In this document: piece after piece, positions 38,211-45,177 of the stretch
How the letters are laid out: every line of letters begins with the position of its first letter
Position numbering within the stretch: the first letter of the stretch is position 1
From: Klenkia terrae
GTDB lineage: Bacteria > Actinomycetota > Actinomycetes > Mycobacteriales > Geodermatophilaceae
Direction of reading: 5' to 3'
Length of the DNA stretch: 45,177 bases
NCBI RefSeq assembly: GCF_900491935.1
Contig: NZ_UEXK01000004.1
Location: 2,941,095 to 2,986,271, forward strand
Made by a program: the position numbers and the translations under genes
The notes under the pieces: model-generated
What the model saw: the letters and a program-made list of their open reading frames with translations, nothing else
Databases searched by the model: none
What the model was told of the DNA's origin: nothing

Positions 38211-38952
38211 AGCGAGCGGTATGGCGGTGCTCGCGGTGGACGCGGCGCCGAACCCGTGGTTCAGCTCCTCGTGGGTGGTCGACAACTGGAGCACCATCAT
38301 GCCGTTGTTGATCCAGCACATCAGGTTGACCGTCGTCTCGGTGCTGATCGGCGCGCTCATCGCGTTTCCGCTGGCCCTGCTGGCGCGGCGCAGCCGGTTC
38401 CTGACCGGGCCGGTCCTGGGGCTGTCGACGCTGGTCTACACGATCCCGTCGCTGGCCATGTTCGCCTTCCTGGCGCCGTTCACCGGCCTGTCCGAGACCA
38501 CCGTCGCGGTGGGCCTGGTGCTGTACTCGCTGGTGATCCTGGTGCGCAACTTCCTGGCCGGTCTGCAGGCCGTGCCCGCCGACGCCGTCGAGGCCGCGCG
38601 CGGCATGGGCTACGGCACCGGCCGGCTGCTGGCGAAGGTCGAGATCCCGCTGGCGCTGCCCTCGATCATGGCCGGCCTGCGGATCGCGACGGTCTCCACC
38701 GTCGCGCTGGTCACCGTGGGCGTCGTCGTCGGCCAGGGCGGGCTGGGCCAGATCATCATCGTCAACGGCTTCAGCGCGAACTACTACCGGCCGCCGATCG
38801 TCTTCGGCACCCTCGCCTGCGTGGTGCTCGCCCTGGTCGCCGACCAGCTGCTGGCCCTGCTGGAGCGGGTGCTCACCCCCTGGAACCGCACACCCACGGC
38901 CGGCCGCCGCGCCGCCGCGACCCCCGCCGAGACCGTGGAGGTGGCCGCGTGA
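38203..38952 (+). CDS. Osmoprotectant ABC transporter permease 1 (OpuCB/ProW-like)
   Basis: 249 residues with about six helices. The EAA loop reads AVEAARGMGYGTGRLLAKVEIP followed by LALPSIMAGLRIA in its two parts, the contact site for the ATPase. It forms half of the membrane channel. GTG 38203 is used, but ATG 38221 is an alternative start. The stop overlaps the second permease start (GTGA). Confidence 0.9.
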   Translation: MSAASGMAVLAVDAAPNPWFSSSWVVDNWSTIMPLLIQHIRLTVVSVLIGALIAFPLALLARRSRFLTGPVLGLSTLVYTIPSLAMFAFLAPFTGLSETTVAVGLVLYSLVILVRNFLAGLQAVPADAVEAARGMGYGTGRLLAKVEIPLALPSIMAGLRIATVSTVALVTVGVVVGQGGLGQIIIVNGFSANYYRPPIVFGTLACVVLALVADQLLALLERVLTPWNRTPTAGRRAAATPAETVEVAA

Positions 38953-39713
38953 GCGTCATCGGGGACGCCGTCCTCTACCTCAACGACCCGGTCAACTGGA
39001 CCCGCCCGCGCGGGATCCTCGACCTGGCCGGCCAGCACCTGCAGATCGCCGGCCTCGCGCTGGGCATCGGGCTGGTCATCGCCGTCCCGCTGGCGGTGGT
39101 GCTCGGGCACACCGGTCGCGGCGGCGCCCTCACCGTCGGTCTGGCCAACGTCTCCCGCGCGGTGCCGACGCTGGCGATCCTGACGATCTTCGCGGTGACC
39201 CCCATCGGGTTCACCATCTGGGCACCGGTCATCGCGCTGGCCGTCTTCGCCATCCCGCCGATCCTGGCCAACACCTACGTCGGCTTCCGCGAGGTCGACC
39301 GGGACGTCGTGGAGTCCGCCCGGGCGATGGGCATGAGCGAGCGCCAGGTGGTGCTGCGGGCCGAGCTGCCCCTCGCCGTCCCGCTGATGATGACCGGCAT
39401 CCGGACGGCGGCCGTCCAGGTCGTGGCCACCGCGACGCTGGCCGCGCTGCTGGGCGGCGGCACCCTCGGGTCGGTGATCCGGACCGGGTTCGCCCGCCAG
39501 GACAACGGGGTGGTCATCGCCGGCGCGCTGCTGGTCGCGCTGCTGGCGCTGCTCACCGAGGTGCTGCTGGCCGTGGTCACCTGGGTGGTCACGCCCGGCC
39601 AGAAGCAGCTGCCCTTCCCCCGGGGCCGCTCCCGCCGTCCGGTGGACGAGCCGGTCGACCTGCCCGCCGTCGACGGCCGCGACGAGCTGGTCGGGGCCGG
39701 CACCCGCACCTAG
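38949..39713 (+). CDS. Osmoprotectant ABC transporter permease 2 (OpuCD-like)
   Basis: 254 residues with six helices. The EAA loop is VVESARAMGMSERQVVLRAE with LPLAVPLMMTGIRTA after it. It makes the other half of the channel. About 35 polar residues follow the last helix. The GTG start overlaps the first permease stop. The first binding-protein gene begins 127 bases later behind its own leader. Confidence 0.9.
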   Translation: MSVIGDAVLYLNDPVNWTRPRGILDLAGQHLQIAGLALGIGLVIAVPLAVVLGHTGRGGALTVGLANVSRAVPTLAILTIFAVTPIGFTIWAPVIALAVFAIPPILANTYVGFREVDRDVVESARAMGMSERQVVLRAELPLAVPLMMTGIRTAAVQVVATATLAALLGGGTLGSVIRTGFARQDNGVVIAGALLVALLALLTEVLLAVVTWVVTPGQKQLPFPRGRSRRPVDEPVDLPAVDGRDELVGAGTRT

Positions 39714-39734
39714 GTCACAGCTCGGCAACGGTGC

Positions 39735-39840
39735 TTTGCACAGGTCGGGCGGGGCGAGTTCAGTTGTGAGCTGCGGGAGTCCTCCCGCCAGACACGCGTC
39801 GCCTCCAGACCTGGGGGCGCGGGACACAGAAGGCGGACCC
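39735..39840 (+). promoter_or_regulatory. Promoter and structured leader of the first binding-protein gene
   Basis: A -35-like TTTGCAC (39735-39741) is followed 38 bases from its start by stem 1: GCGGGA / TCCCGC (39773-39778, 39783-39788). Stem 2 is GCCTCC / GGGGGC (39801-39806, 39813-39818) with a six-base loop. The segment up to the ATG closely matches the leader of the second binding-protein gene, including ACACAGAAGGCGGAC before the start. No convincing -10 is seen. Confidence 0.6.
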
Positions 39841-40833
39841 ATGCGCACCAGCGCCCGCACAGCAACCATCACGTTCGCCGTCGCCACGGTGCTCGCCACC
39901 GCCGCCTGCGGGGAGTCCGGCTCCTCGGGCACCAGCACCGGCGGGGGCGGCGAGGCCTCCGGGGAGGCCTGCGCGCCGATCGCCGGCGACCAGCTCGTCG
40001 TCCTCGAGGACGACAAGGGCCTGCAGGCCGTGGACAACATCATCCCGGCCATCAACTCCGCCTACGCCGGCAGCAACCCCGGCGTGCTCGACGTGCTCAG
40101 CTCCATCTCCTCGGTGCTGACCACCGAGGACCTGGTGGCGCTGAACTCCGGCGTGGACATCGAGCGGAAGTCCGCCGAGGACGTCGCGGCGGCCTACGTC
40201 GAGGAGCAGGGCCTGGGGGCCGACGCCGCGGCCGGCACCGGCACCGTGCGGGTCGGGGCCGCGGGCTTCACCGAGAGCCAGATCCTCGCCAACGTCTACG
40301 CCGACACCCTGACCGCCGCCGGCTACACCGCCACGGTGCAGACCGTGGGTCAGCGCGAGACCTACCTGCCGGCCCTCCAGAGCGGCGAGTTCGACGTCTT
40401 CCCCGAGCACGTGGGCACGCTGACCGAGTACCTGGACGGCAACCCCGACGAGGCCGTCGCCAGCGCCGACCTGGACGCCACCGTCGAGGCGCTCCGCCCG
40501 CTGGGCGGCGCGGTCGGCCTGACCTTCGGCGAGCCGGCCGAGGCCGCCGACGAGAACGCCTTCGCCATCACCACCACGCTGCAGGACGAGCTGGGCGGCA
40601 TCACCACGCTGTCCGAGCTGGCCGACGCCTGCTCCGACGGCTCGCTGGTGCTCGGCGGCACCCCGGAGTGCCCGACGCGGCCCTTCTGCCAGCCCGGCCT
40701 CGAGGAGACCTACGGCTTCACCTTCGCCCAGGTGAACGACTACGACCTCGGTGCCCCGACGAACAACGCCCTCAAGCAGGGCGAGATCTCCCTGGCGCTG
40801 GCCCTGTCCACGGACCCGGTCTTCGCCCAGTAG
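39841..40833 (+). CDS. Osmoprotectant-binding lipoprotein 1, circularly permuted
   Basis: 330 residues. A lipoprotein signal ends LATAAC with the lipidated cysteine at 23, followed by a Gly/Ser linker. Residues 48-125 (from APIAGDQLVVLEDDKGLQAV to AAAYVEEQGL) match the C-terminal third of OpuCC-type proteins. Residues 135-330, from TVRVGAAGFTESQILANVYA to LSTDPVFAQ, match the N-terminal two thirds. The order is therefore circularly permuted around a short linker at 126-134. It captures solute for the permeases. A close paralogue follows. Confidence 0.9.
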   Translation: MRTSARTATITFAVATVLATAACGESGSSGTSTGGGGEASGEACAPIAGDQLVVLEDDKGLQAVDNIIPAINSAYAGSNPGVLDVLSSISSVLTTEDLVALNSGVDIERKSAEDVAAAYVEEQGLGADAAAGTGTVRVGAAGFTESQILANVYADTLTAAGYTATVQTVGQRETYLPALQSGEFDVFPEHVGTLTEYLDGNPDEAVASADLDATVEALRPLGGAVGLTFGEPAEAADENAFAITTTLQDELGGITTLSELADACSDGSLVLGGTPECPTRPFCQPGLEETYGFTFAQVNDYDLGAPTNNALKQGEISLALALSTDPVFAQ

Positions 40834-40835
40834 GA

Positions 40836-40902
40836 GAAGGACCTGGCTGCCCCCCACGACGCGCTCCGCACGCCGCGGGTCCCTGCAGCCAGGCCGTTCC
40901 AG
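40836..40902 (+). repeat. 67-base hairpin element, copy A
   Basis: It starts GAAGGACC three bases after the stop of binding protein 1. The arm CCTGGCTGC (40842-40850) pairs fully with GCAGCCAGG (40885-40893), and GGCCGTTCCAG ends the element. The core contains CCCACGACGCGCTCCGCACG. Copy B, inverted at 42107-42173, has the same length and core but different arms. It may end transcription of the first binding-protein gene. Confidence 0.88.
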
Positions 40903-40911
40903 CACGTTCGT

Positions 40912-40944
40912 CGAGGCGGGCACCCGGACGGGGTGCCCGCCTCG
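40912..40944. terminator. Terminator with perfect 14-bp stem
   Basis: CGAGGCGGGCACCC (40912-40925) pairs perfectly with 40931-40944 around the loop GGACG. It follows the copy A hairpin and precedes the promoter of the second binding-protein gene. Two hairpins in a row indicate that the two binding-protein genes are transcribed separately. Confidence 0.88.
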
Positions 40945-40989
40945 CGGCGTTCCCGGGGGCTAACGGTTCGGTCACGGTGTCCCGTGGGA

Positions 40990-41097
40990 TTTGCGCTGGT
41001 CAGGGCGCACAGGGTTCGCTCAGGAGCCGCGGGACACCTCCCGCCGGACACGCGTCGCCCCCACGTCCGGGGGCGCGGGACACAGAAGGCGGACTCC
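40990..41097 (+). promoter_or_regulatory. Promoter and structured leader of the second binding-protein gene
   Basis: TTTGCGC (40990-40996) lies 39 bases from stem 1 GCGGGA / TCCCGC (41029-41034, 41039-41044). Stem 2 is GCCCCC / GGGGGC (41057-41062, 41069-41074) with a six-base loop. Compared with the first leader, a T.G pair in stem 2 has become C-G while loop bases differ, so pairing is kept. Confidence 0.6.
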
Positions 41098-42093
41098 ATG
41101 CGCACGCGCGCCCGCATCCTCACCACCACGTTCGCCCTCACCGCGGTGCTGGCCACCGCCGCCTGCGGTGAGTCCGGCTCCTCCGGCAACGGCGGGGGCG
41201 GCTCCGACGGCGGCCAGGCCTCCGGCGACACCTGCGCCCCCATCGCCGACGACCAGCTCGTGGTGATGGAGGACGACAAGGAGCTCCAGGCCGTCGACAA
41301 CATCATCCCGGCGCTGGTGACCTCCTACGCCGAGGCCAACCCCACCGCGATCGAGGCGCTGAACACCGTGTCCTCGGTGCTCACCACCGAAGACCTCGTC
41401 GGCCTGAACGCCGCCGTGGACGTCGAGCGCCAGAGCGCCATCGACGCCGCGGCCGCCTACGTCGAGGACAACGACCTCGGCTCGGGCGTCACCGGCAGCG
41501 GCGCCGTCACCGTCGGGGCCGCCAGCTTCACCGAGAGCCAGATCCTGGCCAACGTCTACGCCGGTGCGCTGAACAACGCCGGCTTCACCGCCACGGTGCA
41601 GACCGTCGGCCAGCGCGAGGCCTACCTGCCCGCCCTGCAGGCCGGTCAGTTCCAGGTCTTCCCGGAGTACGTGGGCACGGTCGCCGAGTACCTGGACGGC
41701 AACCCCGACGAGGCCGTCGTCTCCGGTGACCTGGACTCCAGCGTCGAGACCCTGCGCAGCCTGGGCACCCCCGCCGGCCTGACCTTCGGCGAGCCGGCCG
41801 AGGCCGAGGACAGCAACGCCTTCGCCATCACCAAGGCGCTGCAGGACGAGCTGGGCGGCATCACCACGATGTCCGAGCTGGCCGAGGCGTGCTCGGACGG
41901 CTCGCTGATCCTGGGCGCCACCCCCGAGTGCCCGACCCGGCCGTTCTGCCAGATCGGGCTCGAGGACGTCTACGGCTTCCAGTTCGCCTCGCTCGGCGAC
42001 TACGACCTGGGTGCCGCGACCAACCAGGCCCTGATCCAGGGCGAGATCTCCATGGCCCAGGTCCTGTCCACGGACCCGATCCTGGCCCAGTAG
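41098..42093 (+). CDS. Osmoprotectant-binding lipoprotein 2, circularly permuted
   Basis: 331 residues, a close tandem paralogue of the preceding gene over its full length including signal peptide (LATAAC, cysteine 23). It has the same permuted order: CAPIADDQLVVMEDDKELQAV early, VTVGAASFTESQILANVYAG in the middle, and LSTDPILAQ at the end. Differences cluster in the linkers and around the domain 1 loops (for example FPEYVGTVAEYL for FPEHVGTLTEYL), which may alter substrate preference. Its own leader and terminator suggest separate control. Confidence 0.9.
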   Translation: MRTRARILTTTFALTAVLATAACGESGSSGNGGGGSDGGQASGDTCAPIADDQLVVMEDDKELQAVDNIIPALVTSYAEANPTAIEALNTVSSVLTTEDLVGLNAAVDVERQSAIDAAAAYVEDNDLGSGVTGSGAVTVGAASFTESQILANVYAGALNNAGFTATVQTVGQREAYLPALQAGQFQVFPEYVGTVAEYLDGNPDEAVVSGDLDSSVETLRSLGTPAGLTFGEPAEAEDSNAFAITKALQDELGGITTMSELAEACSDGSLILGATPECPTRPFCQIGLEDVYGFQFASLGDYDLGAATNQALIQGEISMAQVLSTDPILAQ

Positions 42094-42106
42094 CGCACGG
42101 GACCGT

Positions 42107-42173
42107 CTGGAACGGCCCCCTCGCAGGGACCCACGGCGTGCGGAGCGCGTCGTGGGGGGCGAGGGGGTCCTTC
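42107..42173 (-). repeat. 67-base hairpin element, copy B (inverted)
   Basis: Read on the minus strand it begins GAAGGACC and ends CCGTTCCAG like copy A. The arms are CCCCCTCGC and GCGAGGGGG (42159-42167 and 42116-42124 on the plus strand). Relative to copy A five consecutive base pairs differ and all still pair. The core differs from copy A at one base. It fills the gap between binding protein 2 and the convergent DUF1684 gene, reaching the latter's stop codon. Confidence 0.88.
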
Positions 42174-42778
42174 TAGTACCAGCCGCCCTCGGGCAGCTGC
42201 TCGCCGGCGGCGACGACGGCGGCCACCCGGTTGCCGGCCTGGGGGAGCGGGCAGGACCAGCGCGGGTCGTAGGTGCAGCTCGGGTGGTAGGCGAAGTTGA
42301 GGTCCACCACCAGCCGGTCGCCGTCCCCGCCCAGGTCGGCGCCCTTGACGGTGTCCAGGAGGTAGCGGCCGCCGCCGTAGGTGGTCGCGCCCGAGGAGCC
42401 GTCGTGCAGCGGCAGGAAGAGCCCGCCGGCGTAGCCGCGCAGCCACCAGACGTCCAACCGGCCGACCTCGCCGAGGGTCACCCGCCCGATCCGCTCCATC
42501 CCCACCACGCCGTCGTCTGCGGTGGGCAGCTCCAGGCGCTGCGGTGCCGCGTCCTCCAGCGGCACGACGAACCGCATCGCCGGGTCGTAGGGGGCGACCG
42601 GGATGCCGGTGAACGCCGTCCGCGCCGAGTCCCCCAACGGGGAGTCCGGGTGGTCGGTGAACAGGGCGTCCCGGCCGGCCCGCCAGGTCGCCCAGCCGGC
42701 CGCGGGGTCCTCCGCGGCGCGGGCCTCGGCGTAGAGCGCGTGCACCCGGCGGCGCCAGTCCAGCAGCGTTGTGGTCAC
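42173..42778 (-). CDS. DUF1684 protein
   Basis: 201 residues, the usual family length. It opens TTLLDWRRRVHALYAEAR and holds FTDHPDSPL, GGGRYLLDTVKGAD and LNFAYHPSCTYDPRWSCPLP, the conserved blocks of DUF1684. The function is unknown; the two cysteines in the last block are conserved in the family as I recall. GTG 42778 is chosen because family members begin about ten residues before this block, while the longer frame is a shadow of the divergent gene. Confidence 0.85.
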   Translation of the reverse strand: MTTTLLDWRRRVHALYAEARAAEDPAAGWATWRAGRDALFTDHPDSPLGDSARTAFTGIPVAPYDPAMRFVVPLEDAAPQRLELPTADDGVVGMERIGRVTLGEVGRLDVWWLRGYAGGLFLPLHDGSSGATTYGGGRYLLDTVKGADLGGDGDRLVVDLNFAYHPSCTYDPRWSCPLPQAGNRVAAVVAAGEQLPEGGWY

Positions 42779-42850
42779 CGCCCCCAGCCTGCCAGGGGCG
42801 GCCCGGGACGGCGACGCGGTGACCGGGACCGGATCGTCACACACGCCCCG

Positions 42851-42856
42851 TACCCT
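42851..42856 (+). promoter_or_regulatory. -10-like box of the DUF6779 gene
   Basis: TACCCT, 7 bases before GTG 42864; leaderless arrangement that decides this start against the longer frame. Confidence 0.5.
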
Positions 42857-42863
42857 CTGGCCC

Positions 42864-44081
42864 GTGACTGGCGGGCCGGGTGACCTGGGGACGAGTGCTC
42901 CACGACCGCGACCGCCGGAGTCCCGCCTGTCCCCGGTCGTGCGGATCGCCGGGCTGGTGCTCGGGTTCGCCCTGGCCATCGCCGCCACGCTGGCGGTCTT
43001 CCTCACCGACAACGCGCTCTACCTGCGGCTGGCGGTGATCGCGGTCGCCTGGGCCTTCGTCATCGCGGCGTTCTCGGCCGGGCGGCGCAAGACCGACCAG
43101 GCCGTCGCCGAGGGCCGGGAGAACCAGCTGCGCCAGGCCTACTCGCTGGAGCTGGAGCGGGAGGTCGCCGCCCGCCGGGAGTACGAGCTGAAGCTGGAGA
43201 ACCAGCTGCGGCGCGAGACCCAGGAGGCGATGCGGGCGGAGATGGACAAGCTCCGGGCCGACCTGGCCTCCCTCGCCGGTCTGCGCGACCAGCTCGTCGG
43301 CCTGGGCGAGCTGCAGGCCGACATGGGCCGGCTGCGGCACGAGCTGACCGAGCAGCTGTCCGGCGAGATGCTCGTCGAGCGGATCGTGATGCGCACCCAG
43401 TCCATCCGGATGCCGGCCGAGCGGGCCGAGCTGGGTGCCGCGGGCAGCGACGTCATCGACGGCGACGCCGGCACGGGGTGGACCGGCGCGTCCCGGTCCG
43501 CCGAGGACGACCTCGTCGCGCGGGTGCAGCCGCCGCCGGTCCCGTCCGCACCGGACCGCCCGGCCGCGGAGCCGCCGTCGCCGTTCGCCTGGCTGGCCCC
43601 GCGGGAGCGCCCGGCCGAGCCGCCGTCCCGGCACGCCAGCCCGACCCAGGACGACCGGGTCGCCCGGCCCGACAGCGCCGCCCGGCACGGCACCGCAGAG
43701 CAGCCCGCCGTCGTCCAGGTCCCGGCCCGGACCCCGCCGCCCGTGCAGCCGTCCACCCCGCCGGTCGAGCCCCCGCCGGTCGAGCCTGCTCCGCCGGTCC
43801 GGGCCGAGCCGGCCAGCGCCGCTGGCCCGGCTACCGAGCTGTGGGCAGCGCCGGAGGCCGAGGCGGCTCCGCACCGTCGCCGGGCGCCGGAGGAGCCGGC
43901 CCCGCCGCCGGCCGAGCCCGAGCACGAGCCCGACGTCTTCGAGACCGCCGGTCACCAGCGGCTCACCGAGATCCTGGCCGAGTCGGGGTCGACCGCCGGC
44001 GGCGGTCGCCGTCGCCGTCGCTACCGCGAGGACGACGACCCGGGCGAGGACGACGTCCTCGCCCGGGTGCTCAGCTCGTAG
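42864..44081 (+). CDS. DUF6779-type membrane protein with coiled coil and proline-rich tail
   Basis: 405 residues. Two adjacent membrane helices lie at about 30-70 (IAGLVLGFALAIAATLAVFL and LRLAVIAVAWAFVIAAF). A charged coiled coil follows to about 190, with QLRQAYSLELEREVAARREY. The next 180 residues are rich in Pro, Ala and Glu and presumably disordered. An RRRRR cluster precedes the acidic end. It is actinobacterial and of unknown function; the layout suggests a membrane-tethered scaffold. The last codons hold a perfect hairpin that may terminate the transcript. Confidence 0.75.
   Translation: MTGGPGDLGTSAPRPRPPESRLSPVVRIAGLVLGFALAIAATLAVFLTDNALYLRLAVIAVAWAFVIAAFSAGRRKTDQAVAEGRENQLRQAYSLELEREVAARREYELKLENQLRRETQEAMRAEMDKLRADLASLAGLRDQLVGLGELQADMGRLRHELTEQLSGEMLVERIVMRTQSIRMPAERAELGAAGSDVIDGDAGTGWTGASRSAEDDLVARVQPPPVPSAPDRPAAEPPSPFAWLAPRERPAEPPSRHASPTQDDRVARPDSAARHGTAEQPAVVQVPARTPPPVQPSTPPVEPPPVEPAPPVRAEPASAAGPATELWAAPEAEAAPHRRRAPEEPAPPPAEPEHEPDVFETAGHQRLTEILAESGSTAGGGRRRRRYREDDDPGEDDVLARVLSS
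44039..44067. terminator. Perfect 13-bp hairpin inside the 3' end of the DUF6779 gene
   Basis: CCCGGGCGAGGAC (44039-44051) pairs fully with 44055-44067 around the loop GAC. It lies in the last coding part, 14 bases before the stop, where the gene converges on the SDR gene, so it may terminate both. Confidence 0.65.
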
Positions 44082-44084
44082 CGG

Positions 44085-44885
44085 TCAGATCGGACCCTGG
44101 GACAGCGCGCCGCCGTCCAGGACGAGGGTCTGGCCGGTGACCCACCCGGCGGCGTCGGAGAGCAGGTAGGCGCCGGCCTCGCCGATGTCCTCGGGGACCC
44201 CGAGGCGCCCGACGGGGTACTGCCGGGAGACCTCGTCCTCGCGGCCGGTGAACAGCGCCTCGGCGAACCGGGTCTTCACCACGGCCGGGGCCACGGCGTT
44301 GACCCGGATGCGCTGCGGGCCGAGCTCGACGGCCAGCTGGGTGGTCAGGTTGACCAGCGCCGCCTTGCTGACGCCGTAGGCGGCGATGCCCTGGCTGGAC
44401 TTGAGCCCGGCGACCGAGGCCACGATCAGGATCGACCCGCCGTGCTCGCCCAGCCAGGCGCGGTGCGCCTCCTGCACCAGGCCGAGGGTGCCGACCACGT
44501 TGGTGTCCAGGATCTTGCGGAAGGCGTCCAGCGGGGTGTCCAGCAGCGGGCCGTAGACCGGGTTGATGCCGACGTTGCCGACCAGGTGGTCCAGGCTGCC
44601 GAAGGTCTCGACGGCGGTCCGCACCGCCTCGGCCCGGTGCTCGGGGTCCGCGGCGTTGCCGGCCACGGCGACGGCGACCTCGGGGCCGCCGAGGGACGCC
44701 ACCGCCTCGGCGAGCGCGTCGGGCTTGCGGGCGGTGAGCACCACCCGGGCGCCGCGGTCGACCAGCGAGCGGGCGATGGCCAGGCCGATGCCGCGGCTGG
44801 CGCCGGTCACCAGGGCGGTCCGGCCGGCGAAGGAGGTCGGGTCGGGGCGGGCGGGCGGCGTCGATGCCGCGGCTGCGTCGGTCAC
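44085..44885 (-). CDS. SDR-family oxidoreductase
   Basis: 266 residues. The cofactor motif TGASRGIG is at 27-34, the structural NVG at 104-106, and the catalytic residues are S157, Y170 and K174 (YGVSK). The end TGQTLVLDGGALSQGP closes the SDR fold. It is of the classical 3-oxoacyl-ACP reductase-like type; the cofactor and substrate are not predictable. GTG 44885 follows TACGGT by 6 bases on the minus strand. Confidence 0.92.
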   Translation of the reverse strand: MTDAAAASTPPARPDPTSFAGRTALVTGASRGIGLAIARSLVDRGARVVLTARKPDALAEAVASLGGPEVAVAVAGNAADPEHRAEAVRTAVETFGSLDHLVGNVGINPVYGPLLDTPLDAFRKILDTNVVGTLGLVQEAHRAWLGEHGGSILIVASVAGLKSSQGIAAYGVSKAALVNLTTQLAVELGPQRIRVNAVAPAVVKTRFAEALFTGREDEVSRQYPVGRLGVPEDIGEAGAYLLSDAAGWVTGQTLVLDGGALSQGPI

Positions 44886-44891
44886 AGCCGC

Positions 44892-44897
44892 ACCGTA
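44892..44897 (-). promoter_or_regulatory. -10-like box of the SDR gene
   Basis: TACGGT on the minus strand, 6 bases before GTG 44885; leaderless arrangement. Confidence 0.5.
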
Positions 44898-45118
44898 GCC
44901 ATCCCCTCCGCAGCTGCACCGGGTGAGTCAGCACACACCGCCCAGGCGTTGCCGGGCGCGTCCGCGGGTAACACACTCGCCACCGACACGACACCCGCGT
45001 GGCACACGGCCGCAGCGGGACCGCCGGGTCGACCGCACCACCCGGGTCCTCGACGAGGAGGCCCCGGCATCGCCGACAAGTCCGGTACCCGTCAGGGACT
45101 GGAACGAGAGGTGCACCG

Positions 45119-45177
45119 ATGATGCCGTCCCGCCCTGGTCTGCCCCTGCGCGCCGCAGCCCCGAACCCCGGTGCCCC
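45119..45177 (+). CDS. Start of an unidentified gene cut by the window edge
   Basis: ATG 45119 opens MMPSRPGLPLRAAAPNPGA and remains open to the window end. GAGAGG lies eight bases upstream, a fair ribosome site. Too little is visible to name it. The 233-base gap before it (44886-45118) holds the SDR promoter and, beyond that, nothing I can identify, though its length would allow a leader for this gene. Confidence 0.4.
   Translation, partial: MMPSRPGLPLRAAAPNPGA

Overview
The window is extremely GC-rich, uses GTG starts very often, and packs genes with 1-8 base start/stop overlaps. It reads as an actinobacterial chromosome. The ssd-tad-DECH helicase-topA-tmk-holB order and the dacB-metalloprotease-tilS-hpt-ftsH-folE/P/B/K order are core actinobacterial blocks. 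Codon style and gene mix suggest Geodermatophilaceae (Blastococcus, Modestobacter or Geodermatophilus), but this is inference. I see no prophage, insertion sequence or CRISPR array.

Layout. 1-500: 3' end of an alcohol dehydrogenase. 506-2309 (minus): cobalamin nucleotide-loop assembly (histidine phosphatase, cobU, cobS), diverging from a Fic-like gene at 2346-3173. 3186-4284: a DUF559/AbiEi-type gene bounded by two 60-base imperfect palindromes. 4309-7158: aldo/keto reductase, DUF1232 protein and argG. 7188-9741 (minus): a MacRS-like two-component pair and a HAD-IB phosphatase. 9868-14580: a Tad/Flp pilus locus (ssd, tadA, tadB, tadC, DUF4244 pilin, tadE, TadE-like). 14589-17168 (minus): Hrq1/MrfA-like helicase. 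17323-19145: EspC/WXG100-like protein plus DUF1023 hydrolase. 19281-24834: topA, methyltransferase, tmk, holB. Then tRNA-Thr(CGT), a TetR/DUF1772 divergent pair, a nitronate monooxygenase-like enzyme, ppa, and 27758-36954, a long run of cell wall, tRNA modification, purine salvage, FtsH and folate genes. 36977-42093: an osmoprotectant ABC transporter (proV divergent from two permeases and two tandem binding proteins). 42173-45177: DUF1684, DUF6779, an SDR and the first codons of a further gene.

How the genes work together. folE, folP, folB and folK make a nearly complete tetrahydrofolate branch behind ftsH. tmk-holB feed replication. The Tad block encodes assembly ATPase, platform and pilins, but no prepilin peptidase is in view. 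The ABC block is a full osmolyte uptake system whose ATPase carries CBS sensor domains.

Most interesting non-gene structure: (i) two copies of a 67-base hairpin behind the two binding-protein genes, with a nearly identical core but arms in which five successive base pairs all differ and all stay paired; (ii) binding proteins whose sequence order is circularly permuted relative to OpuCC; (iii) the palindrome-bounded DUF559 gene; (iv) three copies of GTCGTCCACA-N13-TCCACAGAT next to the Tad and helicase genes; (v) a TANNNT box 6-8 bases before the start codon of nine genes, indicating leaderless transcripts.
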